From Brachybacterium sp. Z12 (GTDB taxonomy: Bacteria > Actinomycetota > Actinomycetes > Actinomycetales > Dermabacteraceae), in NCBI RefSeq assembly GCF_014400405.1, contig NZ_CP060496.1, positions 558,001-622,000 of the forward strand: a stretch of DNA of 64,000 bases. The letters run 5' to 3'. The notes below the pieces were generated by a model. That model did no database searches. It was given only the letters and a program-made list of their open reading frames with translations, and had not been told where the DNA came from. Position 1 is the stretch's first letter. Every line of letters starts with the position of its first letter. Below are positions 45,420-55,330 of this stretch, piece after piece. A program made the translations under genes and the position numbers.

Positions 45420-46284
45420 GCGGCGCAGCCGCCTGACCCCGTACATCTTCATCGGCCCCGCAGCGCTGCTGTTCGCCGCCTTCTCCCTGATCCCGATCAT
45501 TATCGCGATCACCCTCAGCTTCCAGGACACCCAGACTCTCGGCGAAGGGCAGTGGGTGGGGCTGGACAACTTTGCCCAGATGGGCTCCGACAGGCTGTTC
45601 CGCACGGCGCTCGTGAACACGCTCGTGTTCACCATCGGCACCGTGCCCACGGCAATGGTCGCCGGGCTCGCGCTCGCCGTGGCGCTGAACCGCCCGCTGC
45701 CCGGCCGCGGCGTGCTGCGGGCGATGTTCTTCGTGCCCATGGTCGCCGCCGGAGTGGTGGTGGGCGTGATCATGTCCTGGATCTTCAACGTCGACTACGG
45801 GGTTGCCAACAACGCCCTCGCCGTGTTCGGCATCGACCGGATCCCGTGGCTGACCTCGCCATCCATGGGCATGTTCACCCTGATCATCGTGGTGGTGTGG
45901 ACCCGCATCGGGTTCTGCATGGTCATCTATCTCGGGGCACTGCAATCCATCCCCGCCGAGCTCAAGGAGGCAGCGGCGATCGACGGCGCGGGGCGCTGGT
46001 CGCGCTTCCGCTCCATCACCGTCCCGATGCTCACCCCCACCACCTCGATCCTGCTGATCCTCAACGTGGTGTTCTCGATCCAGGCATTCGACGTCATCTA
46101 CGTGATGACCGGCGGCGGCCCGGGCTTCTCCACCACGGTTCTCATCCAGTACGTGTTCCGCTCCGCCTTCCAGGACGGAGAGATGGGCTATGCCGCCGCG
46201 CTGGGCCTGGTGCTCGTCGGGATCCTGCTGGTCTTCACCCTGCTGCGGCAGCAGGCCTCCAAGAGAGCGGAGAGCTTCCTATGA
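45403..46284 (+). CDS. sugar ABC transporter permease 1 (MalF/UgpA type)
   Basis: 293 aa with six membrane segments beginning LTPYIFIGPAALLFAAFS. The EAA loop is ELKEAAAIDGAGRWSRFRS. The GTG start at 45403 lies inside the binding-protein gene end (17-bp overlap), and the stop overlaps the next ATG (ATGA), so the three transporter genes are tightly coupled. No ATPase gene is in the operon; a shared MsmK-type ATPase elsewhere is likely. Confidence 0.93.
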   Translation: MSRPDERRSRLTPYIFIGPAALLFAAFSLIPIIIAITLSFQDTQTLGEGQWVGLDNFAQMGSDRLFRTALVNTLVFTIGTVPTAMVAGLALAVALNRPLPGRGVLRAMFFVPMVAAGVVVGVIMSWIFNVDYGVANNALAVFGIDRIPWLTSPSMGMFTLIIVVVWTRIGFCMVIYLGALQSIPAELKEAAAIDGAGRWSRFRSITVPMLTPTTSILLILNVVFSIQAFDVIYVMTGGGPGFSTTVLIQYVFRSAFQDGEMGYAAALGLVLVGILLVFTLLRQQASKRAESFL

Positions 46285-47174
46285 GCACCACCCTGAGACC
46301 GGCTGCGTCGCCGGCGACACCGTCTTCCGCACGTACACGGGGCGGCAGGGCCCGGACTTCCCCGCGGCGCTGGCTGCTCGTTGTCGCGCTCTCCGTGCTC
46401 GCGCTGTTGATGATCTTCCCGCTGTACTGGATGGTGGTCTCCGCGCTCACCCCGGGCGGGCAGTCGCAGAGCTCCGAGTTCTACCTGTGGCCTGCAGAGC
46501 CGACCTTCGCGAACTTCTCCGAGGTGTTCTCCACCCAGCCCGTATGGCGCTGGATCGCGAATTCGACGTTCATCGCGGTGGTCGCCACCGCGATCTCCGT
46601 GTGCGTCTCTCTCGGTGCCGGCTACGCGCTGGCGAAGTACCGCTTCATGGGCAAGGGCCTGCTGTACACGGCCTTCCTCATCACCATCATGATCCCGATC
46701 CAGGTCACCCTGGTGCCCTCATTCCTGGTGGTAGCGCGGCTGGGGCTCGTGGACTCGCCGTGGGCGGTCATCCTGCCCACGGCCTTCGACGTGGTGGGCA
46801 TCTTCATCGCCCGCCAGTTCATGCTCTCCGTGCCGAACGCCCTCGTCGAAGCCGCCCGTGTGGACGGTGCCGGAGAGTTCCGTGCCTTCTTCTCCGTGGT
46901 GCTGCCCACCTGCGGTCCGCTGATCGGCGTGCTCGTGATCCTCGCCTTCATGGCCCGCTGGAACGACTTCCTGTGGCCGATGGTGGTGCTGCAGGGCAAC
47001 GAGAGCCTCACGGTGCCGGTGGCACTGTCCACCCTGACGAACAACCCGGCCTTCGCCTCCCCGTGGGGTGCGGTGATGGCGGTGGCGACCGTGACCGTGC
47101 TGCCGATCCTGGTGGTGTTCCTGGCCTTCCAGCGACAGTTCGTGCAGGGGATCTCGAGCACCGGGATTAAGTGA
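46281..47174 (+). CDS. sugar ABC transporter permease 2 (MalG/UgpE type)
   Basis: 297 aa, six membrane segments (LLVVALSVLALLMIFPLYWMVVSAL at the start). The EAA loop is LVEAARVDGAGEFRAFFSV with VLPTCGPLIGVL, and it ends FQRQFVQGISSTGIK, the standard MalG-type C-terminus. It partners the upstream permease. The operon ends here. Confidence 0.93.
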   Translation: MSTTLRPAASPATPSSARTRGGRARTSPRRWLLVVALSVLALLMIFPLYWMVVSALTPGGQSQSSEFYLWPAEPTFANFSEVFSTQPVWRWIANSTFIAVVATAISVCVSLGAGYALAKYRFMGKGLLYTAFLITIMIPIQVTLVPSFLVVARLGLVDSPWAVILPTAFDVVGIFIARQFMLSVPNALVEAARVDGAGEFRAFFSVVLPTCGPLIGVLVILAFMARWNDFLWPMVVLQGNESLTVPVALSTLTNNPAFASPWGAVMAVATVTVLPILVVFLAFQRQFVQGISSTGIK

Positions 47175-47348
47175 GCAGTGAGGAGAGGTGACCCGAAATG
47201 CACTCGCAGATATCGGTGAGTGTCGCATGACGCCGAGCAGCAGCCGAACGGACAGCTCCGGGAAGGATGCAGATCCGGGACCGCCGCTCGATGGGGTTCT
47301 CGGGTGAAGGTCCCGGGTGTGGTGCGGCGGTGCTTCATGACCAGGAGG

Positions 47349-48559
47349 TCAGGGCTGGTAGGGAGCGGGCATGGTGTGCAGCCGCTCATCGATCGTCCTG
47401 CGCAGCAGTTCGACGGCGTACCCCAGCTCGATCCGCTCCTGCTCCAGCCGCAGTCCCGTCGCGCTCAGCTCGCGATATAGCTCGGCCTCCGTAGCTGTGA
47501 GGCGCGTCAGCTCGACCTGGCTGCGCTCACCACCGGATCCTGTCAGTTCTCGGTGCGCGTCGAGAGCGGCTCGATCCATCAGCACGCTGTGGACATCGCT
47601 GTGGTGGTGACGCGCCCTGTCGAGGATCCGCAATCCGTCAGCATCGATATCGCCCCAGTACAGGACGGGTGCCCTCTGGACCCATGGCACAGCGAAGAGA
47701 TCCAGCAGGTTGTACCCGGTCCCGCCCACCGCCACGGTCCCTGGGAGGTCCGGCAGCACCTGTACGGTCTCCGAGTTCTCGCACACGATCACCACGCGAG
47801 GGTGAAGCCCCGTCGCAGCGAGCGCCTCCGGATCCATGCGGCTCGATCGGGGCAGGCCCGGCCGCTCGGCACGTGACGGGGATCGAGCACCACGAGATCG
47901 TGGAAGGTGGGCGCGGGCCGGAGCCCCAGCTCGGTGGAGCCATCGGCCCGCGCGGCGCCGACAAGCCCTTCGACCACGGCGCGGTGATCCTTCAACCACT
48001 TCGTGTGCATCCCGGGCAGCGGCACCTGACGGATCCGGAAGCCGCTGCCGGGATGAGCGAGCAGCCAGGCAGCGGCCCGGACGCACAAGTCCGCATCGAC
48101 CGACGGCATCTGCAGCCACTGCGCTCGGCGGCGTGTGATCGCGGTGGCCACGCGGGACCGCAGATCCGAGGGAGCGTCGTCCGCGGGCGTCATTGCCGCG
48201 AGGGCCTCCACCGCCGCCTCCGCACGTCGGGAGAGTACCGCCCACTCCGTTCTGGTCGCCTCCCCAGCGAGGCGGCACAGCGCACCTGCCTCCCCGGCCT
48301 GCCAACGCACGGGAACCAGCTGGGTGCCCAGGTGCGCCCAGCGCCGCTCCTCCCACGCCACGAACTCGGCCAGAGGGCCAGCACTCCGCCACGCATCGAT
48401 CCAGGTGTGGGCGCTGGTCGGGTCGGCGAGCGCCTCGGCGCCCGTCGGCGGATGCAGCGGCACCGAGACGGCCGCGCCCGATGGGTCGGCGATCCACGCT
48501 GCGGTGTTCCGTGCCCATGCCTGCTGCAGGCGCTTGCGCACTTCCTCCGGGAAACGCAT
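47349..48559 (-). CDS. jetD: Wadjet system protein JetD (toprim nuclease subunit), one frameshift
   Basis: About 403 aa (DUF3322 plus DUF2220). The C-terminal toprim-like domain reads VVIVCENSETVQVLPDLPG with the catalytic Glu, then GGTGYNLLDLFAVPW and VLYWGDIDADGLRILDRAR (DxD). The N-terminal arm has WLKDHRAVVEGL and TFHDLVVLDPRHVPSG. One base is missing near 47850 (GGCCGGGCC), after which the protein continues LPRSSRMDPEALAATG. JetD cleaves circular DNA extruded by the JetABC condensin-like motor. The ATG overlaps the jetC stop (TGATG). Confidence 0.92.
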
Positions 48560-51500
48560 CACGCCTCCAACTCGGCGAACGTCACGGCCGCGAGATGAGA
48601 GGTGCTGTCCGCACTCTTGGCCACCACGGCGGCACCGCCCACGTATTCCTCGATGGTCTGCAGCATCTTCAGCGGCGTGGCCAGCAGCATCTGGAACCCG
48701 AAGGATCGGAACACCTCGAGTCCGGCGCGGGTGTAATGCATGTCGGAGTTCCCGAAGGCTTCGTCCAGCACCACCGAGCCATACGCCGGCACTCCGTCGG
48801 CCGACTCCATGAGTTGATAGCGCAGCGCTGCTGCCAGGCAGAACGTCACCAGACGTTGCCGCTGCCCACCCGAACGGCCGCCCGCGCCGCGGTAGACATC
48901 CACCACCGCGCCGGATTCATCGAGCTCACGCGCCTCGAACTCGACGTGCCGGCGTGTGTCGAGCACGCGACGTCTCCAGGAGACGTCGCTGGTCTCCGCA
49001 CTCCCGAGACGGCGCAGAAGCGCATCCATCCGCACATAGCGGTGCTCCGCCTGGGCGATGGTCTCCTCTCCTTGGCCGAAGGCGCCCTGTGTGATCTCCA
49101 GCAGCGCGGTGAGGAAGTCCCGTACCTCTTCGGTGTGCTTCTTCTTCACGACGATAGTGAGCCAGGTGCGGCGCTCCGTGTCGAACGGGGTCGCCTCCAG
49201 GGAGCGGTTCACCGGCGTGAGGCGCTGATGCACGTCACGGATCGCATGGCTGATCACCGCACGGAGCTGCCCGATGTTGTTCTGTGACTGGCTGCGCAGC
49301 AGATCGCGGAAGCGGTGCTCGAACTCGGGCAGCCGGTCGCTCTCCAGCCGCTCCAATATGCGCAGGAAATCCTCGGTGGCGTCGATGTCGTCGACCAGGT
49401 TCGCCGACCGCTCCGCCCAGCGCCGCAGATACTCCCGCCGCGCCCCTTCGAGCGCCGAGGCGGCACGGCGGATCCTCTCCCGTGCTGCGTCCAGGTCATC
49501 TCGGATCTCGCCGTCCAGCAGGCGGATCGTCTCTGGCAGGTTGGCCCGCTTCAGCGCCGTTCGTCGATGGGAGAGCAGCCGCCGATGCAGCTCGTCCTTA
49601 TCGGCCGGTGCCAGCTCCTCGCCGCCCAGCACGTTGCGCGCCCTGTCCAGATCAGCCTGTGCCTCCTCGGCCTCCTGCTCCAGTGAGGTCACGGCCAGTC
49701 GAGCAGTGTCATAGGCGTTCTTCGCGATGGCGAGGTCGCGCGTCGCTTCCTCGAGCATCTGGTCGAGGGCTCCGAGTCCCTGATCGTTCATGAGCGTGCG
49801 ACGCCGGGCCTCATAGCTCGCGATACGCTCCTGCACACCGGCCAGGTCCAGATCGGCCCATCGGGTGTCGAGCAGCGTGTCGAGCGCGCGCTGTCGCCCT
49901 TCGAGATCTCGGCGCTCCCGTTCGAGGTCGCCGAGCGCGGTCTGCTCCCGAGTGAGCGCGGTCTTCGTCGTCTGGAGCTCCGCCCCGCGCAGCTCGAGCA
50001 GCTCCATGTTGTCCGTGCCGATGATCCAGCGGGACCGGTCATCGATGCGGAAGCGATCATCCTTGAGGTGGTGGTCGCGGTTCTTGATCTGCCCTGCACG
50101 GGTCAGGGCCCGCTCGTGGCGGGCGAGGTCGGCGATGTCGTCCACCAGGACGTGTGGGTGCGAGCGTTCGATGCGGTGGCGCAACCACTCCTGGAACGGG
50201 GACTCGGTCAGGCGCAGCACCGAGAGCACTGTGCGGGCACCGTCGCCGGGACGGACGGGAGACTCATGGTGCCGGGCGGTGTCGCGCACCCGCTCGTAGG
50301 AGATTCGCGTGCCCCAGTGCCGTCCCTCGACCGCCCGGGACACCTGCGGATACAGACGTTCTGGAACCAGGATGGTCACGGCCAGGGAGTGCAGCAGCCT
50401 CTCCACTGCGCCCTGCCAGCTCGGATCGCGCACATCCATCAGCTCCGCGGCGAAGGGCAGCGCGCTGGGCGCCTCTCCGGCGAGGTCCGCGAGCTCATCC
50501 CGCACTTCCGCCATCCGGCCCGGCACCCGCGATCGTCGGGCCCGCAACGACCGGATTTCGGTCTCCAGCTCCGCCATGCGCCGCCGCGCGCCATCGAGGG
50601 CGACGTGGTGCGGTGTCGCTCCCTCCGACAGTGCCGACATCTCCGCGGTGATCCGGGCCTGCTCCCTGTCCGCCAGGGCATGCGCTGCCGCCAGTTCCTC
50701 GGGGCCGGACGGCTGCGCGGCGTCGAGCTGTGCGAGCACCGGCAGGAAACGGTCGATGTTCTCCGAGACGCGGAGGGACTGTGCGCGGGCGTCCTCGAGG
50801 TCTCGCTCCAGCAGCTGGAGATCTGCCCCGCCACGTCCGTCCCTCTGCGTCCTCACCTCCCGTTCCCGCTGGTCGGCATCGCGTTCGGCGATCCGGGCGC
50901 GTTCCTCAGCGGTCAGCGCGACCTCGAGCTCGGTGCGGGTCGTCGCGAGATCGGCCTCGGCGAGCTGGGCGAGCACGGTGTGCTGGAACGGAGTGACCGC
51001 GGTGTGCAGACGCTCCCACCGCTGCTTGTCGCGACTGGCTTCGGAGTGGATGCGCCACTGCTCCCGCTGCGGCAGGAGGACGTCCACCTGCTCGCGGGCG
51101 TCGAGCACCGTGGCATGGGCGTCCTGCAACGCCCTGAACTGGTCGACCGCTTGCTCGGCAAGGTCGAAGGTCTCGGGCGTATCGAGCATGAACTCGCGCA
51201 GCAGCTCATCGAGCGAGGTGAGGGACTTCGCGGCCTGGGTGCGGTGCAGCAGCCGTTGCGCGCCCTCCGTGCGGATGCCGGTGTGCCGTCGCAGCTGGAG
51301 GCCGAACTTGGTGTACGTGTCCTCGGCGACCAGAGGGGTCAGCGCCCGCTTGAGCTTCCGCCGATCGATCCCGGGCCTGCTCAGCGCCAGCGGCTCCGCG
51401 AGGTCGACCGCGCGATCGAACAGAACGAACGCCGAGCGGAGATCGGTCGCGGCGGCGGAACGCCCGGTGACGTGCAGGATTCGCATCGCCGTGACGACGC

Positions 51501-51975
51501 GATCCTTGCCGTCCTCGAAGGTGAGTGCGATGCCGGAGACCGTCGTCGCCGGGCGCAGATACCCGGAGGTGACCTCGCCGGTGTCGTCATCGGACTGTTT
51601 GCGGAACGCGCCGCGCACATAGCTCATCGGGGTGCGGTCACGGTCACCGACGGGCCCGTCCTGTGCAGCGGCGTTGAAGCGCGTCTCGCCTGGACGCATG
51701 AGCACGGCGCTGAGCGCGTCCAGCACCGAAGATTTGCCCGACCCGGACTCACCCGTCAGCAGCAGTCCGGCGCGGGGGACGGGCAGCACATGGCCGCCCT
51801 GGAACGTGCCCCAGTTGTGCAGCTGCACGCGGGATAGGCGCATCTGCCCGAGATGCAGAGGAGCCGGGGCCGTCGTCGCGTCGGTGGGTGCTCCGTCAGT
51901 GGGCGCGGTGTCTCCGGGTGCGATCTCGTCGGACATCGAGTCAACGGCCCCGAGGGCGAGCTCCGGCTGGGTCAT
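48559..51975 (-). CDS. jetC: Wadjet system protein JetC (SMC/MukB-like ATPase)
   Basis: 1138 aa. A disordered acidic N-tail (~40 aa) is followed by RLSRVQLHNWGTFQGGHVLPV and Walker A LLTGESGSGKSSVLDALSA (residues ~74-90). Long coiled-coil arms flank a hinge-like region (~residues 480-560). The C-terminal ATPase half has the signature GGRSGGQRQRLVTFCLAAAL and Walker B YGSVVLDEAFGNSD. JetC dimers extrude DNA loops and select small circular plasmids. Length fits the MukB/JetC family. It overlaps jetB by ATGA. Confidence 0.96.
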   Translation of the reverse strand: MTQPELALGAVDSMSDEIAPGDTAPTDGAPTDATTAPAPLHLGQMRLSRVQLHNWGTFQGGHVLPVPRAGLLLTGESGSGKSSVLDALSAVLMRPGETRFNAAAQDGPVGDRDRTPMSYVRGAFRKQSDDDTGEVTSGYLRPATTVSGIALTFEDGKDRVVTAMRILHVTGRSAAATDLRSAFVLFDRAVDLAEPLALSRPGIDRRKLKRALTPLVAEDTYTKFGLQLRRHTGIRTEGAQRLLHRTQAAKSLTSLDELLREFMLDTPETFDLAEQAVDQFRALQDAHATVLDAREQVDVLLPQREQWRIHSEASRDKQRWERLHTAVTPFQHTVLAQLAEADLATTRTELEVALTAEERARIAERDADQREREVRTQRDGRGGADLQLLERDLEDARAQSLRVSENIDRFLPVLAQLDAAQPSGPEELAAAHALADREQARITAEMSALSEGATPHHVALDGARRRMAELETEIRSLRARRSRVPGRMAEVRDELADLAGEAPSALPFAAELMDVRDPSWQGAVERLLHSLAVTILVPERLYPQVSRAVEGRHWGTRISYERVRDTARHHESPVRPGDGARTVLSVLRLTESPFQEWLRHRIERSHPHVLVDDIADLARHERALTRAGQIKNRDHHLKDDRFRIDDRSRWIIGTDNMELLELRGAELQTTKTALTREQTALGDLERERRDLEGRQRALDTLLDTRWADLDLAGVQERIASYEARRRTLMNDQGLGALDQMLEEATRDLAIAKNAYDTARLAVTSLEQEAEEAQADLDRARNVLGGEELAPADKDELHRRLLSHRRTALKRANLPETIRLLDGEIRDDLDAARERIRRAASALEGARREYLRRWAERSANLVDDIDATEDFLRILERLESDRLPEFEHRFRDLLRSQSQNNIGQLRAVISHAIRDVHQRLTPVNRSLEATPFDTERRTWLTIVVKKKHTEEVRDFLTALLEITQGAFGQGEETIAQAEHRYVRMDALLRRLGSAETSDVSWRRRVLDTRRHVEFEARELDESGAVVDVYRGAGGRSGGQRQRLVTFCLAAALRYQLMESADGVPAYGSVVLDEAFGNSDMHYTRAGLEVFRSFGFQMLLATPLKMLQTIEEYVGGAAVVAKSADSTSHLAAVTFAELEA

Positions 51976-52733
51976 GTGTGGTCCTCCTCGTGGATCCCGT
52001 CGGCGGGGTCGGACTCCTCGAACTCGGCCATCCGCTCGTCGGCCTCCTCCGCGCTGTCCTCGTTGTCCGGGGCGGCAGCCCCGCCCACTGACCCGAACTC
52101 TGTGGCATCCCGCAGTCGCCGGTACTCCTCTTCGATCCCGCTGATCTCGTCGGCGGAGAGAATGAGAGCGAGGATGGAAGATACCTCCCAGCGCTCCTCC
52201 GTGTCGGTGCGGAGCAGGATCGAGTAGTCGTACATCCGCTTGATGCTCGCGTTCAGCCGCTTGCGGAACTGCGCCTCATCGTTGCCGCTGGAGGCGACAT
52301 AGGCCTGCATGTGCGCATCGATCTCGTCCCTGCCGACGACCACCCGCTCCTGTCGGGCGGCTCCCTGGAGGAGCAGATGGCGCAGGTGCAGCAGCAGCGC
52401 CGAGTCGATGAAGCTCAGCGGCGCGGTGCGCAGCACGCTCGGCACCGGTGAGGGGAAGTCCGGGTCTGGCACCAGATTGCGGGAGAAGGCGACCTCCGCA
52501 TCAGCATCGATCGCCAGATCCAGCAGCAGATCGCCCAACCGTCGACGCACCACCTGCTCGTGTGCGAGAAGCGCGGACCACAGCAGCGGGTCCTTCTGAT
52601 GGGAGATATACGGGCCGCGGAGCAGGGCGACGAGCACTCGACGCACGTCCAACGGCAAGGTGCCCGGGTCGCCGGGCCACAGCTCCACACGCTCACCGGC
52701 CGGTGACGTGGTGGGGATGTCCAAATCAGCCAT
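51972..52733 (-). CDS. jetB: Wadjet system protein JetB (DUF4194, MukE-like)
   Basis: 253 aa. Winged-helix, MukE/kite-type subunit: VLVALLRGPYISHQKDPLLW, RRLGDLLLDLAIDADAEVAF and SSGNDEAQFRKRLNASIKRM, with the very acidic C-tail (DNEDSAEEADERMAEFEES). JetB bridges JetA and the JetC heads. The start overlaps the end of jetA by 8 bp. Confidence 0.93.
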   Translation of the reverse strand: MADLDIPTTSPAGERVELWPGDPGTLPLDVRRVLVALLRGPYISHQKDPLLWSALLAHEQVVRRRLGDLLLDLAIDADAEVAFSRNLVPDPDFPSPVPSVLRTAPLSFIDSALLLHLRHLLLQGAARQERVVVGRDEIDAHMQAYVASSGNDEAQFRKRLNASIKRMYDYSILLRTDTEERWEVSSILALILSADEISGIEEEYRRLRDATEFGSVGGAAAPDNEDSAEEADERMAEFEESDPADGIHEEDHT

Positions 52734-54198
52734 GGGTGCGTTCCTTCGACGAGCGGGTGAATGTCAGGAGGGGCAGCCGAGCCGAGCGCACGCCGTGGTC
52801 GGTCTCCCACCGGATGAGCTCCTCCACGCCACCGTCGTGGGCCGGCTGCTCGTGCCGCTGTGCGAGGACAACCAGGCCCACGACCGATGCCAGCCCCTGG
52901 GTGGCCGGGAACGCCTCGAGAACCTCGCCGATGGTGGCAGCGGACCGCGTGGCGAGGGTGGCATCGACGGCGGCCTGGAGCTCTGCGAGGTCGATCTCGG
53001 ATTCCCGGATGGTGGCGCGCAGTGCGTCGAGATCCAGAGCACCTACGTGGGCGACCTCGAGCGGATCATCCGCGGTCGCCTCGCCGGGAGAGAGGAGCCG
53101 GAACTGGCCCACCGAGCGCGGCGTGAAGGTGGACAGTGTCAGCTCGACCCCGAGCTTCGTGTGGGGGCGGACGTGCGGCGCAATCTCGAGGCCGAGCCGC
53201 TGAGGGCGTCGCAGCCTGTCTGCCAGGGCGCGGAACTCCTCGAACTGCCTCGAGCGGACGAACTCCCGCAGCGACCGGGAAAGATCGATCATCGCGTGCC
53301 GCACCTGATGGGAGTCACGCTGCAGTCGGAAGAGATAGGACTGCAGGTAGAGCACACGATCGGCGCCGAGCGCAGCAGCGAACGGGCGCGAGGCCAACGC
53401 ATCCACCGCCTCGTGGAACCGTGCCTCCTGCACGGGATCGATGAGCATCGCGTGGAAGGCAGAGAAAGATCTTCCCGCCTCGGACCCCTCGATCGCATCG
53501 ACCCCGAGGAACAGCTGATCGAGGATCTCTCCCTGCGGGCCGTCGTGCTCGACGAGGCCCAGCCGAAGCTGCCGGTGCAGGTCCTCCAGCTCGCTGCGCA
53601 CGCGGGTGAAGTCGGAGGGGACGTCGAGTGCGAGCGAAAACAGCTCCTCCGCCGCTTCCAGGGCCTGATCCTGCGGCATCGGGTCGGCGCCGTGCTCGCG
53701 GACGGTATCGATGAGTGCGTCGATCCGCGCGCGCTCCGCTTCCAGCTCGAGGATGCGGCGGGAGGCGTCGGGATCCGTGTCCTGCGCGAGGGTGCGCAGT
53801 CGGTCCGTGAGCAGTGCGAGACGCGACCGGGTCACGGCCTCTCGCGGGGCGTGGACCTGGTCCAAGATGCGCAGCGCCACGTGCGTGTGCTCCGTCAGGG
53901 AGAACTCCTCGGTCCGCTCGGCGCGAGCGGCGCGGCGGGTGAGATACCCCTGTTCGACCCATGCGGAGCAGTAGTGCTGGGCACTGCGGGGGAGGTCGAT
54001 GTCGTGGAGGCGCAGCTCCTCGAGATCGGCGTCGAGGAGATCGTAGAGATCCGCTGCTGTGCGGGTGCGCTCGGCGCCGCCGAGGTGCTCCGCGAGCATC
54101 CCGAGTATGTACGGCGCATTGTCCCGACGAAGAAGCTGCAGAGGCCCCTTGTCGGTCATGAGCTCACGGTTCTGCAGGGCGCGGGCGAGACCGGACAT
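52726..54198 (-). CDS. jetA: Wadjet system protein JetA (DUF3375, MukF/kleisin-like)
   Basis: 490 aa, first gene of the operon. N-terminal winged helix (LLRRDNAPYILGMLAEHL, TAADLYDLLDADLEELRLHD) and a helical core (RILELEAERARIDALIDTV) typical of DUF3375 kleisins. ATG 54198 follows CAGGAGAGGAG. JetA joins the two JetC heads and contacts DNA. Gene order A-B-C-D on one strand with overlaps is that of type I Wadjet. Confidence 0.93.
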   Translation of the reverse strand: MSGLARALQNRELMTDKGPLQLLRRDNAPYILGMLAEHLGGAERTRTAADLYDLLDADLEELRLHDIDLPRSAQHYCSAWVEQGYLTRRAARAERTEEFSLTEHTHVALRILDQVHAPREAVTRSRLALLTDRLRTLAQDTDPDASRRILELEAERARIDALIDTVREHGADPMPQDQALEAAEELFSLALDVPSDFTRVRSELEDLHRQLRLGLVEHDGPQGEILDQLFLGVDAIEGSEAGRSFSAFHAMLIDPVQEARFHEAVDALASRPFAAALGADRVLYLQSYLFRLQRDSHQVRHAMIDLSRSLREFVRSRQFEEFRALADRLRRPQRLGLEIAPHVRPHTKLGVELTLSTFTPRSVGQFRLLSPGEATADDPLEVAHVGALDLDALRATIRESEIDLAELQAAVDATLATRSAATIGEVLEAFPATQGLASVVGLVVLAQRHEQPAHDGGVEELIRWETDHGVRSARLPLLTFTRSSKERTHG

Positions 54199-54416
54199 GG
54201 GATCGTCTCCTCTCCTGGTCGCGGGGAGCTGGGCTCTACGGGGCGCGGTGGCAGGGCCAGGCTATGTGGAGGGGTGACAGACGGGAGGGCGACCTCGCCG
54301 ACAGCGGCACGCGGCCAGCCAATGGGCGGCTTGTCCACGCCATGCCATTCGCCCGCGCTGAGGTCCTCCGGGCCGATGCTGTCCTCCCCGACACCGACGC
54401 CGCGGACTGGTCGGCA

Positions 54417-55139
54417 CTACCCCCGACGCACCTCGTCCAGATACCCGTACGTCGTCACCCTCGAGACCCCGAGCCGTGCTGAGACCTTCTCGGCGGCGCG
54501 CTTGATGTGGAAGGCGCCGCGGTCCTCGAGCAGGCGCAGCACCTCGATGCGGTCGGCCTTGGTCATCGCGGAGGGGATCTTGCCGGTGGCGGTGATCGCC
54601 TCGGAGATCATGTCCTCGAGCACGCTGGTGACGTCCGGGGCGACTAGCTCGTGCGGGGCGTCGCTCGCCTCCGCGGTGCTCTCCGGGAGCAGTGCGGCCA
54701 GCGCCGCCATCGCGTTCTGGGTGGGGGAGAGGTCGCGGTTGATGCAGAGCGCGGCGAGGATCCGCCCATCGTGGTCGCGGTAGTAGACCGAGGAGCTGAT
54801 CAGCTCGCGCCCGTCGGCCGTGCGCCCGCGGTAGCCGAAGGCGTTGTGGTCCAGGCTCTCGTCCCGCAGCACCTCGGCGCCGAGGTTCGTGGAGGGCCCG
54901 CCCACGCTCCGGCCGCTCACGTGGCCGTTGACGATCGCGTAGACCGAGCGCTCGAGGTCGCGCCGGCTGAGGTCGTGGAGCACCACCTCGCAGTGCGGGC
55001 CGCCCACGGCGGCGATCGCATCCATCAGCGGGGCCAGCATCCGGTGGGCAGTGGCGATGTCCGTGAAGCGCGGCTCCGCGACCTGCTCCACGGGCTCTGC
55101 GACGGCGCTGCGCGAAGACAGCTCGGGGGTGACGGGCAC
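54417..55139 (-). CDS. YheO/DauR-type transcriptional regulator (PAS-like plus HTH)
   Basis: 240 aa. The N-terminal YheO-like PAS domain has GPHCEVVLHDLSRRDLE and ISSSVYYRDHDGRILAALCIN (NxD core). The C-terminal HTH_22 is RIEVLRLLEDRGAFHIKRAAEKV with SARLGVSRVTTYGYLDEVR. The GTG at 55139 with GGAGGGC upstream is chosen over a longer frame. DauR of Pseudomonas aeruginosa, of this family, represses D-arginine use. Here the gene is divergent from a D-amino-acid operon, so it is the likely regulator. Confidence 0.88.
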   Translation of the reverse strand: MPVTPELSSRSAVAEPVEQVAEPRFTDIATAHRMLAPLMDAIAAVGGPHCEVVLHDLSRRDLERSVYAIVNGHVSGRSVGGPSTNLGAEVLRDESLDHNAFGYRGRTADGRELISSSVYYRDHDGRILAALCINRDLSPTQNAMAALAALLPESTAEASDAPHELVAPDVTSVLEDMISEAITATGKIPSAMTKADRIEVLRLLEDRGAFHIKRAAEKVSARLGVSRVTTYGYLDEVRRG

Positions 55140-55210
55140 GGCGCCCTCCTTTCGGCGATGGCTCCATCGTCTCATCCGCGCACGACCGGTATGAACAGAA
55201 TGGTAGTCAA

Positions 55211-55236
55211 GGAGAGATAATTTATGTATTGTCTCC
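55211..55236. promoter_or_regulatory. AT-rich inverted repeat in the divergent promoter of the D-amino-acid operon
   Basis: GGAGA and TCTCC flank GATAATTTATGTATTG, the most AT-rich stretch in the 190-bp gap between the regulator and the MHS transporter. It is a likely promoter plus operator. Confidence 0.5.
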
Positions 55237-55330
55237 CTCGCTGCGGTCGCGATCCCGTCGTCGAGCTCGCCCTCGCAGCACCTCCGGCGCATCGCCGCCC
55301 CGGAGCCGTCCCGCCCCGAGGAGCACGACC

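Noticed and set aside
50068-51837. 589-codon open frame on the plus strand
   Set aside because: Antisense to jetC, with shadow composition only.
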